57,770 nt of DNA from CAJQQY01 sp045104975 (lineage in GTDB: Bacteria > Bacteroidota > Bacteroidia > Chitinophagales > Saprospiraceae): the NCBI GenBank assembly GCA_045104975.1, contig JBGCCY010000001.1, positions 1 through 57,770 of the forward strand, given 5' to 3'. The position numbers and the translations under genes are program-made. Every line of letters starts with the position of its first letter. The first letter of the stretch is position 1. This document shows positions 16,558 to 24,354 of the stretch, one piece after another. Under the pieces are notes generated by a model. It had not been told where the DNA came from and did not search any database. It worked only from the letters and a program-made list of their open reading frames with translations.

Positions 16558-17370
16558 TTAAACAACCTTCACTTTCCCTAATTCCTCTGCTCGATCAAAA
16601 GCCGCTTGAGCTCCAGCGATAATATCATCATTCAATTTTTTATCATGATAAGAAGCCATCGCTGCTTCCGTCGTTCCACCTTTAGAAGAAACTTTTGCAA
16701 TCCATTCTTCGCAAGAGAAATTATTTTTATTGTACAAATCAACTGCCCCTTTAAAAGTTTGACTCACCAAAAGCTCTGCCTCTGATTCATTAAATCCCAT
16801 TCCTTTGGCAGCTTTCATCATCGCATCCATAAAATAAAAAACATAAGCAGGACCACTTCCGGAAATCGCAGTTGAAGCATCAATTGCCTTTTCATTTTCT
16901 ACATAAATAGTTTTACCAGTTGTATTGAGAAGATTTTGCACCATGACCAATTCGATTCGAGTCACTTCATTAGAAGAAGTAAAGGCGGTCATTCCCATGC
17001 CAATTTGAGCGGGTAAATTAGGCATCGCACGAATTACTTTTTTTACACCAAGTGCATCACAAATCGTTTCGATTTTTACACCAGCCATGATGGAAAGGAA
17101 AACCTGTTGGCTATCCGCAAGTGGTTTCAAAGTTTCAAACAATACATTTGCATCTTGTGGTTTAACTGCAAAAATAATTAAATCTGCTTTGGTAAAACAA
17201 CCCTCTGGTGACCCGTAAACGGTTCCTATATCTTTTTGAGAAAGAATGGCTGCTTTCTCTGGTGACTTCTCTAGAATCATCATATCCTCTTTGTTGGTGA
17301 TATGACTTCTCAAAAAACTTTGGGCATAGGTCAATCCCATATTACCTCCACCGATAACTAAAATTTTCAT
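16558..17370 (-). CDS. proC: Pyrroline-5-carboxylate reductase
   Basis: 270 residues, the usual ProC length. NAD(P)-binding GGGNMG at 7-12, AVKPQD (68-73), MPNLPAQIGMGMTA (116-129), and the family signature ISGSGPAYVFYFMDAM (169-184) followed by a dimerisation helix and SKGGTTEAAMASY near the C-terminus. It reduces 1-pyrroline-5-carboxylate to proline in the cytoplasm, the last step of proline synthesis. It stands alone, flanked on both sides by related short intergenic repeats; no other proline gene is close. Confidence 0.95.
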   Translation of the reverse strand: MKILVIGGGNMGLTYAQSFLRSHITNKEDMMILEKSPEKAAILSQKDIGTVYGSPEGCFTKADLIIFAVKPQDANVLFETLKPLADSQQVFLSIMAGVKIETICDALGVKKVIRAMPNLPAQIGMGMTAFTSSNEVTRIELVMVQNLLNTTGKTIYVENEKAIDASTAISGSGPAYVFYFMDAMMKAAKGMGFNESEAELLVSQTFKGAVDLYNKNNFSCEEWIAKVSSKGGTTEAAMASYHDKKLNDDIIAGAQAAFDRAEELGKVKVV

Positions 17371-17700
17371 TTAAATGTGATTTTGATTTTTGAAAAAATA
17401 GTTGACTACTTGTTTCTATGATTTTTTTAACGTAAAAACCACAAATAACGTTTCTTTTTCGGAATCTTTTCGTCTATGTTTTAAACGGACTAAGTAAATC
17501 AACAGATTATATTCCCTAGACCTAATTTTCAGTTATTAAAAAAACTTCGATTCTCAGTTTAATTTTTTAAATTAGCTAAAACAAAAAGAATCAAAGGATT
17601 TATTTTAAAATGAAATTGTATGTGCGACCTTCAAACGACTAACGTTCCATGTCAAATTAATATAATTTTATTACCCTATTTTTTTTATTAAAACATAACT
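17371..17700. other. Divergent intergenic region between proC and the OmpA/HhH pair
   Basis: 330 bp, AT-rich. It holds copy 2 of the short repeat (17601-17653) and must hold both divergent promoters, but no exact TAnnTTTG box was found on either strand. Confidence 0.5.
17601..17653 (+). repeat. Diverged intergenic repeat, copy 2
   Basis: Begins tattttaaaatgaaattgta and ends in a block with ctaacgttcc. See copy 1 at 16461-16513. Confidence 0.5.
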
Positions 17701-18549
17701 ATGAGTTTAAGAACCATTTTTTTACTGATTTTCACCTTGCTCTATTTCATCGTGGGGCATTGGTTATACACCCAGAAAATTATAGGAACCTGCAGCGGTG
17801 ATGCAGCAACAGTTCTTGCACCAGTTGACGACCCGCCTGATGATGATCTTTCCAATGCTAATTTAGATAGTGGCATACCTACATTTAATTGGTCTGATCC
17901 AAGCCCTATTCTTTCTCCTAATTTTGAAGCATATCAAAATGACATCTTGGATGGACTGGAAGATGATAAAGATCTCGAAATCACAGGTTATTATTTTTCA
18001 GATGAAGAGATTCCTGAAGGTTTTGAAAATATGGGAATGGCACGAGCTGATGAGTTGAGAAAATTGTTTAAAGATTTTATTGGAGAAGATCGAATTATCA
18101 TCAACAGCAAATTGGTAGATGATCTTGAAGGTTCAAAAGATAATCCTTTTGAGTCTTCAGAATTCAATTGGGTGAAGAGGTCGAGAGTAAATGATACGAC
18201 TATTCGATCATTTGACATCAATAATATTAGAATCAATTTCCCTTTCAATTCTTCAGACAAAGAAGAGAATAAAGAGATGGATGATTATCTCCCAGAGTTG
18301 GCAGAACACCTTCAACAAACGGGTAAATCTGCTCACATTGTTGGGCATACAGATAGTACTGGTGATTCAGAGTACAATTATGATTTAGGTTTACAACGAG
18401 CGATTAAGATTCGAAATTTGTTGGCGGAATATGGGGCTGATAAGAGCAAAATTTCAGTAGACTCAAAAGGGGAACGATTTCCTATTGCTTCCAATCGAAC
18501 TCGAGAAGGGGAACATAAAAATAGGAGAGTGGAGATCACTTTGAAGTAA
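17701..18549 (+). CDS. Membrane-anchored protein with two OmpA-like modules
   Basis: 282 residues. One N-terminal transmembrane helix (about 5-24, not followed by a good cleavage site), then a Pro/Asp-rich linker (DDPPDDDLS). Residues about 70-135 look like a degenerate OmpA-like module: PNFEAYQNDILDGLEDDKDLEITGYYFSDEE...GMARADELRKLFKDFIGEDRI. Residues about 165-282 are a canonical OmpA domain with INFPFNSSDKEENKEMDDYL, IVGHTDSTGDSEYNYDLGLQRA and GEHKNRRVEITLK. It should sit in the inner membrane with its domains in the periplasm touching peptidoglycan. It is 87 bp upstream of the coiled-coil/HhH gene on the same strand, probably one operon. Confidence 0.85.
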   Translation: MSLRTIFLLIFTLLYFIVGHWLYTQKIIGTCSGDAATVLAPVDDPPDDDLSNANLDSGIPTFNWSDPSPILSPNFEAYQNDILDGLEDDKDLEITGYYFSDEEIPEGFENMGMARADELRKLFKDFIGEDRIIINSKLVDDLEGSKDNPFESSEFNWVKRSRVNDTTIRSFDINNIRINFPFNSSDKEENKEMDDYLPELAEHLQQTGKSAHIVGHTDSTGDSEYNYDLGLQRAIKIRNLLAEYGADKSKISVDSKGERFPIASNRTREGEHKNRRVEITLK

Positions 18550-18636
18550 TATGTTGAAAAATATAATGACTTCTTTTTTATCATTTTAAAAAATCGTTCT
18601 TAGACACATTTTCAAAGAACAAAAACAAAAACAACA

Positions 18637-20109
18637 ATGACTTCATCAATATATTTAGGAATTTTTTCTTGGTGTGTAAATTGCTCTTGGTGGCTGATTC
18701 CACTTTTGTTAGGAGCATGGATTTTAGGTTGGTTATTATGGGACTGGACAAAAGGTAGTCGATTAGAATCAGAAAAAAAGGGACTGCATGGTGATATTAA
18801 AAATTGGAAAAAGAAATTTACCGAAACGGAATCTGACTTAGCACAAGCGAAATATGATCGTGAAAAAATAAGTGGTGAATTTGCTACAGCAAAATCAAGA
18901 TTGGCAGACTCGGATGTTCGCTACAGAGCATTGGAATCAAAATATAAGGAACTAGAATCAACTGGCGGCGGTGGAGATGTGGATGTTTCGAAATGGGAAA
19001 ACCATATCGTTGATTTGGAGTCTCAACTTGAAAAATCTAGAAATACTAATTTTAAATTACAAGATGATTATTCTGCCTTAAAAATCAACTTTACAGAAAT
19101 GCAAACTCAGCTAGATGCTAACAATTCTGAATCTGGCGACTCTAATTCTAATGAACAAATCCAAGCTTTGGAAGAGCAGCAAACTCGCATTGCAGATTTA
19201 GAGAAAAAATTAGCTTTGTCCTACGAGGCAAATACTAAAATGGAAGCGGACTATGCTCATTTAAAAACGAACTTTGGAGACATGGAAATGAAACTTCATG
19301 GAGGGATAGATGATACTTCGGAAGATTTTTCAGTAGAAAGAGAAGGACTACAAGCTCGAATTACTGAATTAGAATTGCTACTTGCTTCTCGACCTACAGA
19401 AGAAGAATCTGAACCGGGTGAAGGCAAGAAGAGAAAAAATAAGAAGAAGAAAAAGAAAAAAAGCAAGAAGAAAAATAAAAACAAGAAGGACAAGAAAAAG
19501 GAAGATTCTGAAGGACAGAGTTCAGGTTATGCCTTAGCTTTTGCGAATAGTAATTTACAAATTGTTGAAGGTATTGGACCTAAGATTGAGGGGGTGCTAC
19601 ATAGCGAAGGAGTTGATACGTGGAAGGATTTATCAGAAATGAGTAAGCTACGATTGAGAGTGATTTTAGATAAAGCTGGTCCTCGATATAAAATGCACGA
19701 TCCATCTTCTTGGGCGGAGCAAGCAAGTTTGGCCAATGAAAATGAATGGGATAAATTGGTTGTCTTACAAAAAGTGTTAGGAAGTCCTGATGGAAAAGAA
19801 AGTGATTCAAAGGCAGAAAAATTATACTTTAAATTTTTAGGTTTTGCGAACGTAAAACAAAATGACCATAAAGTAATCGAAGGCATCGGTCCGAAAATTG
19901 AAAGCTTGCTAAAAGATGGCGGTATCAAAACTTGGAAACAATTATCAGAGTCAAAGCCAGAAGAAATTCAAGTCATCCTTGATGCTGCTGGTTCACGATA
20001 CAAATTAGCGAATCCAGGTACTTGGCCAAAGCAAGCAAAAATGGCAGTTGATGGGGATTGGACTGCGCTGAAAATATATCAAGATAAATTAAAAGGAGGG
20101 AAAGAGTAA
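18637..20109 (+). CDS. Membrane-anchored coiled-coil protein with lysine-rich linker and two HhH-like domains
   Basis: 490 residues. A transmembrane helix at about 15-36 (SWWLIPLLLGAWILGWLLW). Residues 42-250 are heptad-rich coiled coil. Residues 263-289 are almost all Lys/Arg/Asn. Then two homologous domains of about 75 residues: 307-381 (IVEGIGPKIEGVLHSEGVDTW...) and 412-486 (VIEGIGPKIESLLKDGGIKTW...), each with the EGIGPKIE helix-hairpin-helix motif and a conserved W-(A/P)-(E/K)-Q-A block. This HhH type is found at the end of Nuo-like and L21-like proteins; it may bind nucleic acid or protein. With the OmpA gene just upstream, it may form an envelope-spanning complex (inference). Confidence 0.8.
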   Translation: MTSSIYLGIFSWCVNCSWWLIPLLLGAWILGWLLWDWTKGSRLESEKKGLHGDIKNWKKKFTETESDLAQAKYDREKISGEFATAKSRLADSDVRYRALESKYKELESTGGGGDVDVSKWENHIVDLESQLEKSRNTNFKLQDDYSALKINFTEMQTQLDANNSESGDSNSNEQIQALEEQQTRIADLEKKLALSYEANTKMEADYAHLKTNFGDMEMKLHGGIDDTSEDFSVEREGLQARITELELLLASRPTEEESEPGEGKKRKNKKKKKKKSKKKNKNKKDKKKEDSEGQSSGYALAFANSNLQIVEGIGPKIEGVLHSEGVDTWKDLSEMSKLRLRVILDKAGPRYKMHDPSSWAEQASLANENEWDKLVVLQKVLGSPDGKESDSKAEKLYFKFLGFANVKQNDHKVIEGIGPKIESLLKDGGIKTWKQLSESKPEEIQVILDAAGSRYKLANPGTWPKQAKMAVDGDWTALKIYQDKLKGGKE

Positions 20110-20136
20110 TTCTTTTCAGCGATAGGAAAAATTATT

Positions 20137-20180
20137 TTGCCTGCATTTTTGATTGTAAAAATGCAGGCAATTTTTTTTTA
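20137..20180 (+). terminator. Terminator after the coiled-coil/HhH gene
   Basis: Perfect 14-bp stem (ttgcctgcattttt at 20137-20150 against 20157-20170), loop of 6 nt, then nine T residues. It lies 28 bp past the stop. Confidence 0.92.
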
Positions 20181-20218
20181 ATCAGTATATTTAAGTTCTC
20201 AATTTTCGACAAAAAAAA

Positions 20219-20279
20219 TTCTAAGACAAATCCTGTGAACTAAACCCGAAGGGTTTAGTTCACAGGATTTGTCTTAGAA
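20219..20279. repeat. Perfect 29-bp inverted repeat (hairpin)
   Basis: Arms 20219-20247 (starting ttctaagacaaatcc) and 20251-20279 pair over 29 bp without mismatch around a 3-nt loop (gaa). No T-tract follows. It ends 23 bp before the next start codon, so it would sit in the promoter or leader of the secreted-protein gene. Confidence 0.9.
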
Positions 20280-20302
20280 CCAAAAAATATAAACGTTCCC
20301 CA

Positions 20303-20977
20303 ATGAAAAATACTAAAATTCAATTCCTACTTTTTGGTTTTACTTTTCTTTTTTTGATGGTTGGAAATGCGCAGGATGGAGTGATCCAATTGAGTAATCC
20401 TAGTTTTGAGGATTTTCCAAGACCAAGTCAACAACCTCGTGGGTGGTATGATTGCGGTGATATTAATTTTCCATTGGAGACACCACCTGATACACATCCT
20501 GTTAATTTGGAAAAAGGGTACAATAGTTTTGGAGTGACGAAAACAGCTATGCGTGATACTACTTATTTAGGAATGGTCGTTCGAGAAAATGAATCATGGG
20601 AATCTGTTGCTCAAAAATTAAAAGAACCTTTGAGCCCAGATATATGTTATTCTTTTAGTATTTATTTATGCACATCTCCTCAATATAAAAGTTCAGTTCG
20701 AGGAAGCGATGATGAAGTTAATTTTACCACTCCGATTAAATTAAGAATTTGGGGAGGAAAAGGGTTTTGTGATAAGACTCAATTGCTAGCGGAAAGTAGT
20801 TTAGTTAAAAATACAAATTGGGAAAAATATACTTTTACTTTTTCTCCAAAAGAAAAGTTGAACTTTATTGTTTTGGAAGCATTCTTTCAAACACCAACGC
20901 TTGAAGTTCCCAACGGGAATATATTGTTAGATAATGCTTCAGCGATTGTGCCAATAGCATGTATAGAGAAAAAATGA
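20303..20977 (+). CDS. Secreted protein, galactose-binding-like fold (probable)
   Basis: 224 residues. A signal peptide at about 1-23 (FLLFGFTFLFLMVGNAQ). The mature part opens LSNPSFEDFPRPSQQPRGWYDCG...PPDTHPVNL, then AMRDTTYLGMVVRENESWESVAQKLKEPLSPDICYSFSIYL. This NPSFED/GWYDCG/PPDTHP pattern is a known N-terminal module of exported Bacteroidota proteins, often joined to OmpA domains; here it stands free with no OmpA or T9SS tail. The last residues (NILLDNASAIVPIACIEKK) complete the sandwich. It may bind a glycan or assemble with OmpA partners nearby. A large hairpin lies in its leader. Confidence 0.75.
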   Translation: MKNTKIQFLLFGFTFLFLMVGNAQDGVIQLSNPSFEDFPRPSQQPRGWYDCGDINFPLETPPDTHPVNLEKGYNSFGVTKTAMRDTTYLGMVVRENESWESVAQKLKEPLSPDICYSFSIYLCTSPQYKSSVRGSDDEVNFTTPIKLRIWGGKGFCDKTQLLAESSLVKNTNWEKYTFTFSPKEKLNFIVLEAFFQTPTLEVPNGNILLDNASAIVPIACIEKK

Positions 20978-21005
20978 TTTACATAACAATATAATTACAA
21001 TTGTT

Positions 21006-22091
21006 TTATCCTAAATATTTTGCCAACAAAGAATGAAAATGATGTACTCCCTTTTCCATGGTTGGAGAGAATCTTCCAGCTTTATAAAAACGAGATTTTA
21101 ATCCTTGATGCACTCCTTCGACGACAAATTCATCTTCCCTTTCCACTTTGTCTAACAATGCTCCTGCGCCGCTATCCAATTTTGTTTCATCATAAACATA
21201 AGAGATAAAAGAGACTTTAGTTTTGTTCAAACTGATAGGTTTTACAATATTAATCGACAATCCCCAAGGGTAGAAATTAAGCATCATATTTGGAAAAATC
21301 CAATAATAATATGCGGCTACTTTTTTCCCAAAATCAATATGTCCTTCTGGCAAATCGAATACTTCTTGAGCATCATCTGCATACCCAATTTGTAAATTAA
21401 GATGCTCGTAAATTTCCGTTTTATAATTTCCATAATCCAAAATATTATTCAAATCTGCATGCACAAATGGAATGTGAAAACCTTCTAAGTAATTGTCGCA
21501 ATACAATGCCCAATGACAATTAATTAAATAATCTTTCCCACGACTTTTGTCTAGTTTGAATTCATGGAGAGGTAAGAAACCCAGGCGTTCATTGAGTTTT
21601 TCAACAATTTCGGAAAAGTCAAAAATAGGATCAAGGCTTGTGAAAAGAAATTTTTTCCAATTAAAAACCGGGAATTGATGAAGGTTGTCGCAAGGACGAG
21701 GGAAGTTTTCTGCTTCACTAAATTCAGGCATTCGTTTGAATGACCCATCCAATTCGAAGCGACGACCATGATATAAACAGAGTAAGTTTTTGGTTTTTCC
21801 TGGATGTTGAACTACAATATTTCCACGATGAGTACAGACGTTGGTCATGCACCGGATTGCGTCATTTTTATCTTTTGAAAGGAAGATGGGTTCATCTAAA
21901 TAATTTTCCAAAAGAGTCATTGGAAAAACTGATTCAGAAAAAGGAATTAAATTTTCATCGCCAATCCAATGCCATGATTTTAGAAAAACCTTTTCTTTTA
22001 TTTCTTCAAAAATATTGGTATCTCGATAGAAAGTAGCAGGTAATGTTTCTGCTTTTCTTATATCGGAGTGAATAAAAAATCTTGGCTTCAT
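21006..22091 (-). CDS. Rieske non-heme iron oxygenase, alpha-subunit type
   Basis: 361 residues. The Rieske [2Fe-2S] site is visible: CTHRG (86-90) and CLYHGRRFELDG (105-116), with Cys86/His88 and Cys105/His108. The catalytic mononuclear iron site follows in the conserved WALYCDNYLEGFHIPFVH block (194-211), with His206 and His211 as ligands; the Asp ligand would be in the C-terminal third. This is the layout of ring-hydroxylating dioxygenases and choline monooxygenase-like enzymes. The substrate is not evident. No ferredoxin, reductase or beta subunit is adjacent, so a general electron-transfer partner is needed. It lies 80 bp downstream of an APC permease on the same strand. Confidence 0.88.
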   Translation of the reverse strand: MKPRFFIHSDIRKAETLPATFYRDTNIFEEIKEKVFLKSWHWIGDENLIPFSESVFPMTLLENYLDEPIFLSKDKNDAIRCMTNVCTHRGNIVVQHPGKTKNLLCLYHGRRFELDGSFKRMPEFSEAENFPRPCDNLHQFPVFNWKKFLFTSLDPIFDFSEIVEKLNERLGFLPLHEFKLDKSRGKDYLINCHWALYCDNYLEGFHIPFVHADLNNILDYGNYKTEIYEHLNLQIGYADDAQEVFDLPEGHIDFGKKVAAYYYWIFPNMMLNFYPWGLSINIVKPISLNKTKVSFISYVYDETKLDSGAGALLDKVEREDEFVVEGVHQGLKSRFYKAGRFSPTMEKGVHHFHSLLAKYLG

Positions 22092-22171
22092 TGTACGTTT
22101 TTAAAATCTTAAAAATCAAAATTGAGGAATACCTTTTTAAAGAATCTGTGAAAATCTAGGGTGAAAAAAAC

Positions 22172-23455
22172 TCAGCTCCTTTTTAGTAAAACATAAAAAG
22201 GGATTCCTGACATCAATAATAAGAATCCCCAAAAAACAACTTCTTGACCACTTCCAAAAATAATCAAAATTGAAAAACAAAATGCTAAAAATGCGATGAT
22301 GAGTTTTCCTGTAGCTCCTTTTTCTTTTTTTGTAAAAAGTAAAATTGCATAACTTGCAGTCGAAAAAATATAAGGAGTAATGACGGAAAGGGTAGACAGC
22401 GTCATCATAAAAGTAAATGCGCTAACCAAACTTTCAGTATAATTTAACATCATCAAAATGGAGACCAAAATACTCGAAAGAAAAATACCAATAGCTGGTG
22501 ATTCGTGTTGGTTCTTTTTCCCGAAAATTTTTGGAAACAATTTATCTTGAGCTGCCGAAAGCGGGATTTGTCCTTGAATTAAAATCCAACCATTCAATGC
22601 TCCTATGGTCGAAATGACTGCGCCTCCTGCGACCCAATATTTAGCCGACTCTCCCCAGAATATAGCTGCGGCATCTGCGAAAGGAGCAGAAGATTGTGCC
22701 AACGTTTCTGCTGGAATAATTCCCATGATGGCTGCCGAACTGAATACATAAATGAAGATAGTAAGAATGGTTCCCAGGATAGTTGCTTTGCGAATAGTCG
22801 TGGTGGCATTCTCAACACTTTTGCCAGGAATAGTCGCACTTTCCATTCCTAAAAATGCAAAAAAGGTTAAAGTTGTTGTCGTTGCAATGGCTGAAAAATT
22901 TGATTTGCCACTCAAGTTTAATGGAAAATAAAAATCTGAATTGATGTAGAAAATTCCAATTAGAGCAATGAATAAAATTGGAATTATTTTTAAAACTGTA
23001 GTGATTAATTGGACGAAACCAATTGTGCGAATTTGCTTAGAATTTAACCAACTAAAAAACCAAATAAATGAGAGTCCAGTTAACACAGCGGCCAAAGGAT
23101 TAGTTGCTAAACTTGGAAAGAAGATGGTCAAATATCCAACTAAGGCAACTGCAATAGCCGCATTGGTACACCAAACGGAAACCCAATATCCCCACGCTAC
23201 TAGGAAGGCTGGAAATTCACCCAAGGTGACTTTAGTGTAGGCATAAGGTCCTCCGTTGACATTAGGAACAAGACGACTAAGATTGCCAAAAACAAGGGCT
23301 AACAAAATTGCTCCAACTGAGGAAACCGCCCAACCAATTAAACTAATTCCGCCGAATGCAGCAAGGGAGGCTGGCAATAAAAATATGCCTGAGCCGATCA
23401 TGTTGCCAACGACGAGGGCGGTGGTTGGCCAGAAAGTTAGTTTTTTGTTAGACAT
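22172..23455 (-). CDS. APC superfamily amino acid permease, AdiC/PotE-like
   Basis: 427 residues from ATG 23455 (MSNKKLTFWP); an in-frame GTG at 23482 would add nine residues. About 12 hydrophobic segments. The first helix has the substrate-binding GNMIGSGIFLLPASLA motif seen in APC transporters, and the region through GWAVSSVGAILLALVFGNLSRLVPNVNGGPYAYTKVTLG closely resembles AdiC. The sixth-helix region FFAFLGMESATIPGKSVENAT also fits. It probably exchanges or imports an amino acid or polyamine; the substrate is not fixed by sequence. It follows the VOC gene by 55 bp and precedes the Rieske oxygenase gene, so the three may share a transcript. Confidence 0.87.
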   Translation of the reverse strand: MSNKKLTFWPTTALVVGNMIGSGIFLLPASLAAFGGISLIGWAVSSVGAILLALVFGNLSRLVPNVNGGPYAYTKVTLGEFPAFLVAWGYWVSVWCTNAAIAVALVGYLTIFFPSLATNPLAAVLTGLSFIWFFSWLNSKQIRTIGFVQLITTVLKIIPILFIALIGIFYINSDFYFPLNLSGKSNFSAIATTTTLTFFAFLGMESATIPGKSVENATTTIRKATILGTILTIFIYVFSSAAIMGIIPAETLAQSSAPFADAAAIFWGESAKYWVAGGAVISTIGALNGWILIQGQIPLSAAQDKLFPKIFGKKNQHESPAIGIFLSSILVSILMMLNYTESLVSAFTFMMTLSTLSVITPYIFSTASYAILLFTKKEKGATGKLIIAFLAFCFSILIIFGSGQEVVFWGFLLLMSGIPFYVLLKRS

Positions 23456-23510
23456 ACTTTTATTTTGGGGAGTAGAGACCACTCATGTCTTGTCTCTACA
23501 GAAAATTTAA

Positions 23511-23906
23511 TTAATAAAAACCTTTTTCATCTACCATGATGGTCGTTAATTCGACTGTGTGATTATCAGGATCTTGAAGGTAAAGAGAATGAAAATAAAA
23601 ATGATCTTTAAAAATATATTTAATTCCTTTTTGATCAAATTCTATTTTTGCTTTTTGAAAATCTTCGTTGGTTACATTAAAAGCAAAATGATCGATGTCG
23701 CTTTTTTGAGTAGTCGCATCATTTTCTTTTTCGGGAAAAAGTGCGATTCCTGATTTGCCAGCTAAAAGAAAAATTGGGAAGTCGCCCCATTTTTCTAAAC
23801 GAATTTTTTTTAGACCAAGCGTATCTTGGTACCAATTAGCAGAGCGATTGAGATCTGCCACTCGAATGGCAACATGATCTAGATTTTTTAATTCGAAGTT
23901 TGGCAT
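23511..23906 (-). CDS. Glyoxalase/VOC superfamily protein
   Basis: 131 residues: one full VOC domain with two beta-alpha-beta-beta-beta modules. The start NLDHVAIRVADLNRSANWYQDTLGLK (8-33) is the usual opening. Candidate metal ligands are His11, His73 (DIDHFAFNV) and Glu119 (NHTVELTT). The family includes glyoxalase I, dioxygenases and resistance proteins; the reaction here is open. It is the first gene of the minus-strand group with the APC permease and Rieske oxygenase. Confidence 0.85.
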   Translation of the reverse strand: MPNFELKNLDHVAIRVADLNRSANWYQDTLGLKKIRLEKWGDFPIFLLAGKSGIALFPEKENDATTQKSDIDHFAFNVTNEDFQKAKIEFDQKGIKYIFKDHFYFHSLYLQDPDNHTVELTTIMVDEKGFY

Positions 23907-24354
23907 GTTTTTTCTTACTTTATTTTTTCAAAAATACAAAAACAAATGTCATTTTTGACTTAGTTTATTCTTACCCATGCCTTAAGTATTTATTAAATTT
24001 GAATGATTGTTAACAACTAAAATTTCTTAGGCACCATCTTTGCATTTTTATGATATAACTCTTGATGAACGTGGATTATCTTCCCCCAGAGGAGACTTGT
24101 TTTTGAAAAAAAACACCTTTCTAAAATCCATTTTTACAATAAAAAATCCCCCAGTTTAGATTTCGCCTTTTTAATTTATTAGTTTCTAACTAATTGTAAA
24201 TCAATCATTTACGATACTATTAATTGATATGTAAATCTAAACAGCGTAGTCACTTCAACATACCATACCACATAACTTTCAATTAAGATTTTTCAAAACC
24301 TTAAAATCAAAAGTGTACAACTTTTGGTCAAGGATTTCCTAAAATATAATTTAT
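23907..24354. other. Long divergent intergenic region and leader of the 1861-residue gene
   Basis: 448 bp. A near-consensus -7 box CATCTTTG (24035-24042; one mismatch to TAnnTTTG) is followed by gcattttta, and would give the giant gene a leader of about 300 nt. Just before the start a small hairpin (CAAAAGT at 24308-24314 with ACTTTTG at 24320-24326) can form. No riboswitch or coding frame was recognised. Confidence 0.45.

Noticed and set aside
19296..19493. Phe/Leu-rich minus-strand frame
   Set aside because: It is the antisense reading of the poly-lysine linker of the coiled-coil/HhH gene.
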